Source: Streptomyces chartreusis
GTDB taxonomy: Bacteria > Actinomycetota > Actinomycetes > Streptomycetales > Streptomycetaceae
NCBI RefSeq assembly: GCF_008704715.1
Contig: NZ_CP023689.1
Coordinates: forward strand, 7,068,001 to 7,132,000
Length of the DNA stretch: 64,000 nucleotides
Direction: 5' to 3'
In this document: piece after piece, positions 16,683 to 29,726 of the stretch
Layout of the letters: each line of letters starts with the position of its first letter
How positions within the stretch are numbered: position 1 is the stretch's first letter
Program-made: the position numbers and the translations under genes
Notes under the pieces: generated by a model
The model's database searches: none
The model's input: only the letters and a program-made list of their open reading frames with translations
Told to the model about the DNA's origin: nothing

Positions 16683-17906
16683 ATGCAGCTCCGGTACGCC
16701 TTCAGGTTGTACCCGGACTCCGGCCAGCGGAGGGCGTTGGCGAAGGCGTTCGGGTGCGCCCGTGTCGTGTTCAACGACGCGGTGCGTGCCCGTGAGGACG
16801 CGAGGGCGGCGGGCGAGGCGTTCCCGACGGCCGGTCAGCTGTCCAGGGCGCTGATCACCGAGGCGAAGCGGACGGCGGAACGGTCCTGGCTGGGCGAGGT
16901 CTCCGCGGTTGTCCTGCAGCAGTCCCTGCGGGACGTCGAGAAGGCGTACCGCAACTTCTTCGCTTCCCTCAAGGGCACCCGCAAGGGACCGAAGGTGGGA
17001 GCACCACGGTTGAAGTCCCGCAAGGACAACCGGCAGTCGATTCGGTTCACCGCCAACGCCCGCTGGCACCTCACCGGCAGCGGTCGGCTGAACCTGCCGA
17101 AGATCGGTGAGGTGAAGGTGAAGTGGTCTCGCACCCTGCCCGCCACGCCCACTTCGGTCACCGTCGTCAAGGACGCGGCCGGCAGGTATTTCGCCTCCTT
17201 CGTCATCGACACCGACCCCGCCGCAGACGCGACCCGGATGCCCGACACAGACCGCAGCATCGGCATTGACCTGGGCCTGACGCATTTCGCCGTCCTGTCC
17301 ACCGGAGAGAAGATCGACTCCCCGCGGTTTCTGCGCCGGGCGGAGAAGAAGCTGAAGAAGGCCCAGCGGGAGCTGTCCCGCAAACAGAAGGGATCCAGGA
17401 ACCTGGCCAAGGCCCGCCTCAAAGTTGCCCGCGCCCATGCCAAGGTCACCGACGCACGCCGTGAGTTCCACCACCAGCTCTCCACCAGGCTGATCTCCGA
17501 GAACCAAGGGATCGCGGTGGAGGACCTTTCGGTGGCGGGACTGGCGCGCACGAAGCTGGCCAAGTCCGTGCATGATGCGGGCTGGTCCTCGTTCATCGGC
17601 ATGCTGAAATACAAGGCGGCACGGTACGGACGCACCCTGGTCTCGATCGGCCGGTTCACCCCGACCTCGCAGACCTGCTCCACCTGCGGCGCCGTGGACG
17701 GGCCCAAGCCCCTGAACGTGCGGGAGTGGACGTGTGCCGCCTGCGGCGCGGTCCACGACCGGGACCACAATGCCGCGATCAACGTGAAGACGGCCGCCGG
17801 ACTGGCGGTATCGGCCTGTGGAGCGCCGGTAAGACCGGGAGTAACCCCGGCACAGCGCGAAGAAACAGGAAGCCACGGATTCCCGACCGGAAACCGTGCC
17901 GCGTAG
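16683..17906 (+). CDS. tnpB: TnpB RNA-guided nuclease of an IS200/IS605-type (IS1341-like) element
   Basis: 407 residues from ATG 16683 (MQLRYAFRLYPDSGQ); nine extra upstream codons in frame are not conserved-looking. The RuvC-like active site is intact: IGIDLGLTHFAVL (first Asp, near 194), VEDLSVAGL (Glu, near 279) and HDRDHNAAIN (final Asp, near 360). Two CxxC pairs, CSTCG and CAACG, make the zinc finger between the last two. TnpB proteins use a right-end-derived RNA (omega/reRNA) to cut DNA, which helps the element persist. No tnpA transposase is adjacent, so the element cannot move alone. Confidence 0.93.
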   Translation: MQLRYAFRLYPDSGQRRALAKAFGCARVVFNDAVRAREDARAAGEAFPTAGQLSRALITEAKRTAERSWLGEVSAVVLQQSLRDVEKAYRNFFASLKGTRKGPKVGAPRLKSRKDNRQSIRFTANARWHLTGSGRLNLPKIGEVKVKWSRTLPATPTSVTVVKDAAGRYFASFVIDTDPAADATRMPDTDRSIGIDLGLTHFAVLSTGEKIDSPRFLRRAEKKLKKAQRELSRKQKGSRNLAKARLKVARAHAKVTDARREFHHQLSTRLISENQGIAVEDLSVAGLARTKLAKSVHDAGWSSFIGMLKYKAARYGRTLVSIGRFTPTSQTCSTCGAVDGPKPLNVREWTCAACGAVHDRDHNAAINVKTAAGLAVSACGAPVRPGVTPAQREETGSHGFPTGNRAA

Positions 17907-17968
17907 CGGCACAGCAACCAGTCAGGGAAGGCCAGAATCCTCGCCCTTCAGGGCGAGGAGCAAGTCAA
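17840..17968 (+). ncRNA. Predicted omega (re) RNA scaffold and right end of the tnpB element
   Basis: In this family the guide RNA is made from the 3' end of tnpB through the right end of the element, with the guide lying just outside. The right end carries a 9-bp hairpin CCTCGCCCT/AGGGCGAGG (17939-17958), followed by GAGCAAGTCAA; TCAA at 17965-17968 matches right cleavage sites of IS605-type elements. The natural guide would start near 17969, inside the adjacent amylase gene. The 5' boundary is a guess. Confidence 0.5.
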
Positions 17969-19725
17969 TTCCAGGTGTCGTTCGTCGAGTACTCCGAGGA
18001 AGTGCCCGTGGTGTACGACCGGTTGGCGCCGGACTCCCAGGTCACGTTCCCCGATCCGTCCTTCTTGATGTACTTGAACTCGAAGGCGGTGCTCCTCGGC
18101 ACGATCACCGTTCCGCTCCACTTCGGGTAGGACGCCGGCGACAGCGGGATCGCGTCGGCCGGGTTCCAGGAACCCAGGGCCGCGATGGAGCCGACGACGA
18201 AGACGTTGGTGCCCCAGACGGTGGTGGCGGTGACGTTGAAGGTCATGTCGGTGCCGTCGCCCGGCTCCTCGCATGAGGTGTCGCAGGGCGTGAACTCGCC
18301 GTCGTAGAAGGCGACCGCGCTCTTCGCGGAGATCGTGAGGGTGGCGTTGCCGCCGGAGACCGTCACCGTCGTGGCGCCGTTGTCGGTGACGTTCGCGTAC
18401 GTGCCGTCGGCCATGCCGGTCGCGAAGGTGTACGTCGCCGCCGACGAGCCGTTGTTGATCGCGACGTAGCCGGCCGTGCCGCGGCCGAAGCCGATCACGC
18501 TCGACGACTTCGTCGCCCAGTTGGTCACCGCCTCCGCGCCCACCGCGTTGTGCCACTTCACCATGCCGATGACGGCGGTGTCGCGCTGGAGGCAGTACCA
18601 GCCGCCGGAGCAGTTCGTGTCCGTGACGAAGCCGCCGGAGTTGGGCGGGGCCTGGTCGGAGGAGGAGAACTCGAAGCCCGAGTAGACCGTCGGCGTCGAC
18701 CACTTGTAGGCGAGCTGGAAGACGTTCGCGAGCCGGTAGGTGTCGCCGTCCTTGTAGCTCATGTGCAAACCGTTGCGTTCGGTGTCGTGGTTGGTCACGA
18801 AGGACACCGAGTTGGCCGGCGGCAGCACACCCGAGGCCGGCAGCGACTCCAGGTCGCTCACGGTCCCCTGGAACGCCGACTTCACGCGGCTCGCGTACGT
18901 GAAGTCCAGGACGTCACCGACCGGGTAGTAGTCGGAGGCCGCCGGCGTCGAGCCCGGGTACACCTCCTGGAAGACGTACGGCTCGGCGCCCGACGTGGTG
19001 TCCGTCAGCTTCGCCCGGATCGCGTCGAGGTCGGCGACCGGCATGTGCTTGGCCGCGTCGACGCGGAACCCGTCCACACCCAGCGCGATCTGCTTGTTGA
19101 GGAAGGCGGCGATGCCGGAGCGGACGTCGTCGTCCTCGGTCTCCAGGTCGGGCAGGCCGAGCAGTTCGCAGTTCTGGATCTCGGCGAGGTTCGACCAGTC
19201 GTCGATGATCAGGTCGGAGTCGTTGCACTCCGCGGACGTGTGGTAGTCGTCGGGGTCCCAGTCGGGGGTGTCGTACTTGTTGGTGATCGTCGTGCCGTTG
19301 TAGCCGGTGCCGGTCTGCGCGGCGGTGTGGTTGATCACCGCGTCCGTATACACCTTCACGCCCGCCGCATGGCAGGCGGTGACCATCGAGGCGAACTCCG
19401 CCGCCGTGCCGAAGCGGCCGCTGAGCTCGTACGAGTAGGGCTGGTAGACGTCCCACCAGTAGTAGTTCGGCTGCTTGAGCGACTCGGCCGGCGGGGCCAC
19501 CCAGACCGCGCCGTAGCCGTTCGGTCCGAGTACGTCCGTGCACTCCGAGGCGACCGAGTCCCAGTTGTAGGACCACAGGTTGGCGATCACATCGCCCGAG
19601 GTCGTGGCGTCGGCGCGGGCGGGGGACGCGGGCAGGGCCACGGCCCCGGCGAGGGCGAGCGCGCCGGCTGCGACGGCGCTCAGGGTGCGGCGCAGTGCGC
19701 CGGGGGAACGAGGTCTGGTCGTCAT
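17965..19725 (-). CDS. Secreted alpha-amylase with C-terminal CBM20 starch-binding domain
   Basis: 586 residues. ATG at 19725 follows ACGGAG and opens a signal peptide (MTTRPRSPGALRRTLSA, then AAGALALAGAVALPASPARA). GH13 catalytic residues: GFRVDAAKHM (nucleophile Asp near 221), FQEVYPG (Glu near 257) and TNHDTERNG (Asp near 312). After a short linker (CDTSCEEPGDG) comes a CBM20 of about 98 residues, containing NVFVVGSIAALGSWNP and the ligand Trp region YPKWSGTV. It cuts starch outside the cell. Divergent from the second amylase. Its stop codon lies exactly in the TCAA right end of the tnpB element, so the C-terminus may have been set by that insertion. Confidence 0.93.
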   Translation of the reverse strand: MTTRPRSPGALRRTLSAVAAGALALAGAVALPASPARADATTSGDVIANLWSYNWDSVASECTDVLGPNGYGAVWVAPPAESLKQPNYYWWDVYQPYSYELSGRFGTAAEFASMVTACHAAGVKVYTDAVINHTAAQTGTGYNGTTITNKYDTPDWDPDDYHTSAECNDSDLIIDDWSNLAEIQNCELLGLPDLETEDDDVRSGIAAFLNKQIALGVDGFRVDAAKHMPVADLDAIRAKLTDTTSGAEPYVFQEVYPGSTPAASDYYPVGDVLDFTYASRVKSAFQGTVSDLESLPASGVLPPANSVSFVTNHDTERNGLHMSYKDGDTYRLANVFQLAYKWSTPTVYSGFEFSSSDQAPPNSGGFVTDTNCSGGWYCLQRDTAVIGMVKWHNAVGAEAVTNWATKSSSVIGFGRGTAGYVAINNGSSAATYTFATGMADGTYANVTDNGATTVTVSGGNATLTISAKSAVAFYDGEFTPCDTSCEEPGDGTDMTFNVTATTVWGTNVFVVGSIAALGSWNPADAIPLSPASYPKWSGTVIVPRSTAFEFKYIKKDGSGNVTWESGANRSYTTGTSSEYSTNDTWN

Positions 19726-19827
19726 GTGCGGCTCCGTATGCGGATGGCGTCGGATGTCGATCACAGGCCAGAGGTTCAACCACGAGTGAGCGTGAGGGAG
19801 TTGAGAAGGGCACGTCAAGGTTGCGGA

Positions 19828-19886
19828 TGAAAGTACTTGCTATGACTTTCAACTCTCTTGCTGTAAACCTTTCGCGGCGGTACGGT
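19828..19886 (+). promoter_or_regulatory. Second amylase promoter with candidate MalR operator
   Basis: TGAAAGT (19828) and ACTTTCA (19845) form an inverted repeat. CTTGCT occurs at 19836 and 19857, 21 bases (two turns) apart. The promoter is TTGCTG at 19858-19863, 17 bases, TACGGT at 19881-19886. The whole block is strongly conserved upstream of the pullulanase gene. It lies between divergent amylase genes and could affect both. Confidence 0.7.
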
Positions 19887-19938
19887 CACGCCGGCGCCCG
19901 GCAACGACGCCTGGCCGTCATCGCAAGGAGTCACGCCT

Positions 19939-21318
19939 GTGATATCGAGATGGTCCGTCACCGCGACCGCGCTGGCCGCCACTTCGGCGGCCCTGATGGC
20001 CCCCGCCACCCCCGCCGCCGCGGCTCCGCCCGGCACCAAGGACGTCACCGCGGTGATGTTCGAGTGGAACTTCGCCTCGGTCGCCAAGGAGTGCACCAAC
20101 ACCCTCGGCCCCGCCGGCTACGGCTACGTCCAGGTCTCCCCGCCCGCCGAGCACATCCAGGGCTCGCAGTGGTGGACCTCGTACCAGCCGGTGAGCTACA
20201 AGATCGCCGGCCGTCTCGGCGACCGCACCGCCTTCCAGAACATGGTGAACACCTGCCACTCGGCCGGTGTCAAGGTCGTCGTCGACACGGTCATCAACCA
20301 CATGTCGGCGGGCAGCGGCACCGGCACCGGCGGCTCGTCGTACTCGAAGTACAACTACCCCGGTCTGTACTCGTCGTTCGACTTCGACGACTGCACCAGT
20401 CAGATCAGCAACTACCAGGACCGCTGGAACGTCCAGCACTGCGAGCTGGTCGGCCTCTCCGACCTCGACACCGGCGAGTCCTACGTCCGCGGAGCCATCG
20501 CCGGCTACATGAACGACCTCCTCTCGCTCGGCGTCGACGGCTTCCGCATCGACGCGGCCAAGCACATGGACGCCGCCGACCTCGCCAACATCAAGTCCCG
20601 GCTCAGCAACCCGTCGGTCTACTGGAAGCAGGAGGCCATCTACGGCAGCGGGGAGGCCGTCCAGCCCACCGAGTACACGGGCAACGGCGACGTCCAGGAG
20701 TTCCGCTACGCCTACGACCTCAAGCGGGTCTTCAACAACGAGAACCTCGCCTACCTGAAGAACTACGGCGAGGGCTGGGGCTACATGAACAGCTCCGTCT
20801 CCGGCGTCTTCGTCGACAACCACGACACCGAGCGCAACGGCTCCACGCTCAGCTACAAGGACAACGCCAACTACACGCTGGCGAACGTCTTCATGCTGGC
20901 CTACCCGTACGGCGCCCCGGACATCAACTCCGGCTACGAGTTCTCCGACACGGACGCCGGCCCGCCGGGCGGCGGCTCGGTGACCGCCTGCTGGCAGAAC
21001 GGCTGGAAGTGCCAGCACAACTGGCCGGAGATCAAGTCGATGGTCGCCTTCCGCAACGCCACGCGCGGCCAGGCCGTCACCAACTGGTGGGACAACGGAG
21101 CCGACGCCATCGCCTTCGGCCGGGGCGGCAAGGGCTACGTCGCCATCAATCACGAGTCGGGCAGCCTGAGCCGCACCTACCAGACGTCCCTGCCCGCCGG
21201 GACGTACTGCAACGTGCAGAACAGCACGAGCGTGACCGTGAACTCCAGTGGCCAGTTCACCGCCACCCTCGGCGCCGACACGGCTCTGGCGATCTACGCC
21301 GGCAAGTCGAGCTGCTGA
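19939..21318 (+). CDS. Secreted alpha-amylase, single GH13 domain
   Basis: 459 residues from GTG 19939 after AAGGAG. The signal peptide ends near ATPAAAA. It is the compact Streptomyces amylase type: GFRIDAAKHM (nucleophile Asp near 203), WKQEAIYG (Glu near 232) and VDNHDTERNG (Asp near 294). Unlike its divergent neighbour it stops after the all-beta C domain (TALAIYAGKSSC) and has no starch-binding module. It probably acts on soluble starch together with the CBM20 amylase and the pullulanase. Transcription is likely MalR-controlled. Confidence 0.94.
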   Translation: MISRWSVTATALAATSAALMAPATPAAAAPPGTKDVTAVMFEWNFASVAKECTNTLGPAGYGYVQVSPPAEHIQGSQWWTSYQPVSYKIAGRLGDRTAFQNMVNTCHSAGVKVVVDTVINHMSAGSGTGTGGSSYSKYNYPGLYSSFDFDDCTSQISNYQDRWNVQHCELVGLSDLDTGESYVRGAIAGYMNDLLSLGVDGFRIDAAKHMDAADLANIKSRLSNPSVYWKQEAIYGSGEAVQPTEYTGNGDVQEFRYAYDLKRVFNNENLAYLKNYGEGWGYMNSSVSGVFVDNHDTERNGSTLSYKDNANYTLANVFMLAYPYGAPDINSGYEFSDTDAGPPGGGSVTACWQNGWKCQHNWPEIKSMVAFRNATRGQAVTNWWDNGADAIAFGRGGKGYVAINHESGSLSRTYQTSLPAGTYCNVQNSTSVTVNSSGQFTATLGADTALAIYAGKSSC

Positions 21319-21327
21319 GCGGCCAAC

Positions 21328-21387
21328 TGAAAGTTTTTGCCGATGGTTTCAAGCCTCTTGCTGTAAGTGTTGCGGCGGCGATACGGT
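21328..21387 (+). promoter_or_regulatory. Pullulanase promoter with candidate MalR operator
   Basis: TGAAAGT (21328) and TTTCA (21347) flank TTTGCC; CTTGCT follows at 21357, 21 bases after it. TTGCTG at 21358-21363, 18 bases, TACGGT at 21382-21387 form the promoter. It aligns over about 60 bases with the second amylase promoter. Confidence 0.7.
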
Positions 21388-21433
21388 CGCGCGGGGTCGG
21401 ACCCAAAGAGCCGTAATCGCAAGGAGCCCATCT

Positions 21434-26848
<5,415 letters not shown>

Positions 26849-26860
26849 TACCGCACTAGC

Positions 26861-26901
26861 GTGAGTGGGGCGGACCCGGCCATCGGGTCCGCCCCACTCA
26901 C
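26861..26901 (+). terminator. Terminator after the pullulanase gene
   Basis: An 18-bp perfect inverted repeat (26861-26878 with 26884-26901) and 5-base loop begins 12 bases after the stop codon. Confidence 0.85.
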
Positions 26902-26923
26902 GCGTATCCGAGGGCTCTCGACG

Positions 26924-28588
26924 ATGACCGATGACGTCAAGCAGTCGGACACGACCGTGATGGTCGTCGACGACGTCCCGACCAACCGCTACGCCATGGG
27001 CGCGGTGCTGCGCCGCGCCGGCCACCATGTCGTACCGGTCGCCAGCGCGGGCGAGGCACTGAGCGAACTCGACATACGGCTGCGAGCGGGCGCCCTGCCG
27101 GACGTCGCCCTCGTCGACGTCGGACTGCCGGACATGAGCGGCTTCGAGCTGTGCCGCCGGGTCAAGTCCACGCCTTCCACGGCCGCGCTGCCCGTCGTCC
27201 ACTTCTCCGCGACGGCCGTGGACGCGAAGGACCGGTGCCGGGGACTGGACGCGGGCGCCGACGCCTTCCTGCCCGTGCCGGCCGAGCCCAGGGAGATCCA
27301 GGCCGTCGTCCACGCGGCGGTCCGCAGAGCGCGCCGGCGCACCGACGCCGAGGCGCTCGCCCACCGGCTGACGCTGCTGTCCCAGGTCATCATCACCGTG
27401 CAGACAGCACGCTGCCTGGGAGAACTGGCCGACGCGGCAGCCGCGGGCGCGGCCCGCCTGACCGGAACACCGGCGGTCGTCTTCGTCATCGGCCCGGACG
27501 GCGAAGCCCACCACGGCACGTCCCGCAGTCGGCTGGCCCTGTCCGACGCGGGCCCACACCAGGCTGCGGCCCGGCTGATCACACGGATCGCGGACCGCAG
27601 GGCCGGCGTGCACAGCACAGTCGTCCCGGCACCCCTGTGGCCGACGGGCCTCTTCCGCCCCGGCGCCCGGGACGACGCCCACCTGGTGCTGGCGGCGACG
27701 AAGGAGGGCCGAGCCCGGGTCTGTGTGGCGACTCCGGCAATTGCCGCGCCCCCAAGGGGCGCGGGGAACTGCGCGCTCGGCCAGGACGCAGCCGCGCACG
27801 ACCGACGGCATCACGCGGCACTCTCTGTCGCGGAGCGCCTCGCACAGGCCACCGCGCTCGCCGCCGAACCCCTCCTCATGTACCAGGCAGAACGGGACAT
27901 CGCCCTCACCCTCCAGCACAGCTTCCTGCCCCAGCCGCACCGGCTGCCCCACCTGCCGGGCGTGGACCTCGTCGTCCGGTACGTGCCCGCCTCCCGGCAC
28001 ACCGAGATCGGCGGGGACTTCTACGCCGCCCTGCCCACCCGCGACGGCGTGCTCACCGCGGTCGGGGACGTCGTCGGGCACTCGCTGGACGCGGCCACCG
28101 TCATGGTCGAGATCCGCCACGCGCTGCGCGCCTACTGCGTCGAGGAGAGCGACCCGCGTGCCCTCGCCGAACGGCTCGACCGGATGCTGCTGCACTATCA
28201 CCCGGAGGTGACCGCCACGGTCTGCCTGACCCTGCTCGACCCCGGCACGGGCAGGGTCCGGATCGCCAACGCGGGGCACATTCCGCCGGTGATCCTTCGG
28301 GACGGCGGCCGGGCCGAGTACGTCCGGGTGTGCGGACCCCTGCTCGGGCTCGCGCTCGACCGCCCCGAGCCGGTGGAACTGGTGCTCCACCGGGAGGACC
28401 GCCTGCTCATGGTCACCGACGGTCTCATCGAGACCCGCGGCGTCGACCTCACCACGTCCATGGAGCAGCTGCGCACGGCCGCCGCCGGGGCCCCGCCCGG
28501 CCTCGACGCGCTGTGCGACACCCTGCTGGGCTGCTTCGGGCACGACAGGGAGGACGACATCGCGATGCTGGCCCTGCGGTTAGGGTGA
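26924..28588 (+). CDS. Receiver-GAF-like-PP2C (RsbU/SpoIIE-type) phosphatase
   Basis: 554 residues. It starts with a response-regulator receiver (TVMVVDDVPTNRYAMGAVLR, probable phospho-acceptor Asp65 in VALVDVGLPDMSG). The usual lysine after strand five is absent (AFLPVPAEP instead of a KP pair), so signalling may be atypical. A GAF-like middle follows, then a PP2C domain with metal-binding EIGGDFYA and VTDGLIETRG. Such enzymes dephosphorylate anti-sigma-factor antagonists. Bases 27744-27809, coding for the insert between VCVATPA and the helix leading to the PP2C domain, are a copy of a dispersed chromosomal repeat. ATG 26924 is the first Met before the receiver. Confidence 0.88.
   Translation: MTDDVKQSDTTVMVVDDVPTNRYAMGAVLRRAGHHVVPVASAGEALSELDIRLRAGALPDVALVDVGLPDMSGFELCRRVKSTPSTAALPVVHFSATAVDAKDRCRGLDAGADAFLPVPAEPREIQAVVHAAVRRARRRTDAEALAHRLTLLSQVIITVQTARCLGELADAAAAGAARLTGTPAVVFVIGPDGEAHHGTSRSRLALSDAGPHQAAARLITRIADRRAGVHSTVVPAPLWPTGLFRPGARDDAHLVLAATKEGRARVCVATPAIAAPPRGAGNCALGQDAAAHDRRHHAALSVAERLAQATALAAEPLLMYQAERDIALTLQHSFLPQPHRLPHLPGVDLVVRYVPASRHTEIGGDFYAALPTRDGVLTAVGDVVGHSLDAATVMVEIRHALRAYCVEESDPRALAERLDRMLLHYHPEVTATVCLTLLDPGTGRVRIANAGHIPPVILRDGGRAEYVRVCGPLLGLALDRPEPVELVLHREDRLLMVTDGLIETRGVDLTTSMEQLRTAAAGAPPGLDALCDTLLGCFGHDREDDIAMLALRLG
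27744..27809. repeat. Streptomyces dispersed repeat, copy B, inside a coding sequence
   Basis: CCGCGCCCCCAAGGGGCGCG, then GGGAACTGCGCGCTCGGCCAGGACGC, is the reverse-orientation version of the repeat core. It reads in frame within the PP2C gene as about 22 residues (AAPPRGAGNCALGQDAAAHD), with no stop, between the GAF-like and PP2C domains. Confidence 0.75.
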
Positions 28589-28616
28589 GCGCTGCCGACG
28601 TAGAACAGGAGTGCTC

Positions 28617-28973
28617 ATGCCGCAGATCACCGTCGACCACTCGAAGACGATCTCCTTCGACCGGGCCGCCTTCGCCCGGGACCTGCACACCGCGACCGTC
28701 GAGATCGCGGCGGCCAAGCCGGAGGCGTGCAAGACGCAGTTCCGGCCCGGCGACTTCACGGCCTTCGGCTACGAGGACCCCGAGGAGCAGCGTCACGCGG
28801 TCGTCCACGTCACCCTCGGCCTGCTCGCCGGCCGCAGCGACGAGACCAAGGCGAAGCTCACCGAGACGGTCCTGGAACTGCTCCGCAAGCACATCGAGGA
28901 CGACGGAATCGTGCTGCACGCCTCCGCCGAGATCCGCGACCTCGACCCGTCCTACCGCAAGTTCGAACGCTAG
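28617..28973 (+). CDS. 5-carboxymethyl-2-hydroxymuconate isomerase-like tautomerase
   Basis: 118 residues. ATG 28617 is chosen over GTG 28611 because it exposes Pro1 (MPQITVDHSK), the catalytic base of this tautomerase superfamily, after Met removal. AGGAG lies upstream. The body (AVVHVTLGLLAGRSDETKAK and LHASAEIRDLDPSYRKF) fits the CHMI subgroup. No other homoprotocatechuate pathway genes are nearby, so the substrate is open. It follows the PP2C gene by 28 bases and may share its transcript. Confidence 0.85.
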   Translation: MPQITVDHSKTISFDRAAFARDLHTATVEIAAAKPEACKTQFRPGDFTAFGYEDPEEQRHAVVHVTLGLLAGRSDETKAKLTETVLELLRKHIEDDGIVLHASAEIRDLDPSYRKFER

Positions 28974-28980
28974 GCCGGGC

Positions 28981-29670
28981 TCAGGAAGCCAGCGAGATCA
29001 GCCGGGTGACCAGGTCCGCGAACGGGCCGTCGTCCGGCTCGTCCTTGAGCATGCCGCGCAGCAGCGTGCCCATCTCCTCGTCCTGAGCGGCGCTGACGGC
29101 GGCCAGCGCGGCGAAGTCGTGCACGAGCTGGACCTCCAGCTCGCCGCGCGGGATGCGCCGGCCGTCCAGCCAGATCAGCGCCGTGGACTCGGCGAGCGAG
29201 ATCCAGGAGCGGACGACCAGTTCCAGTCGCGCGGGCGGATCCTGCACGCCCAGATGCGAAAGGATTTGGACATACGCGGCCTGCCGCACGGAGTCGATGA
29301 GCGCGTTGGTCGCCGAGGAGCCGACGGCCGGACCGCCGCGCATCAGCGCCGAGAAACCGGGGCCGTGCTCGTCGACGAAGTCGAAGAAGCGCCGCATCAC
29401 CCGCAGCAGCCGCGCCCCCAGCGGCCCCTCGTGCGGCTCGACGAAGCGGCCCGCGAGATCCTCCGAGGCACGCTTCAACGCAGCCTCGTACAAGCTGAGT
29501 TTGCCGGGGAAGTAGTGGTAGACCAGCGGGCGCGAGATGCCGGCGGCCGACGCTATCTCGTCGATGGAGACAGCGTCGGGCGAGCGTCGGCTGAACAGGT
29601 CGAGGGCGACACCGATCAACTGCTGCCGTCGCTCCTCGACGCCCATCCTTCGCCGTATCCCGGTAGTCAT
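28981..29670 (-). CDS. TetR-family transcriptional regulator
   Basis: 229 residues. The N-terminal helix-turn-helix is clear: RRQQLIGVALDLFSRRSPDA, then SIDEIASAAGISRPLVYHYF. The C-terminal ligand domain is alpha-helical (RVMRRFFDFVDEHGPGFSAL). It is the last gene of a minus-strand group with the oxidoreductase and metal-dependent hydrolase, 56 bases downstream of the former, and probably controls them. A candidate operator lies at 31648-31663, just before the first gene of the group. Confidence 0.9.
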   Translation of the reverse strand: MTTGIRRRMGVEERRQQLIGVALDLFSRRSPDAVSIDEIASAAGISRPLVYHYFPGKLSLYEAALKRASEDLAGRFVEPHEGPLGARLLRVMRRFFDFVDEHGPGFSALMRGGPAVGSSATNALIDSVRQAAYVQILSHLGVQDPPARLELVVRSWISLAESTALIWLDGRRIPRGELEVQLVHDFAALAAVSAAQDEEMGTLLRGMLKDEPDDGPFADLVTRLISLAS

Positions 29671-29726
29671 GCGAACACCTTACCGATCGATTCCGGCCCC
29701 GAACGGACCGGACCGACCATGGACGT

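Noticed and set aside
27744..27775. Terminator hairpin
   Set aside because: It lies inside the PP2C gene and reads through in frame, so it is described as a repeat copy, not an active terminator.
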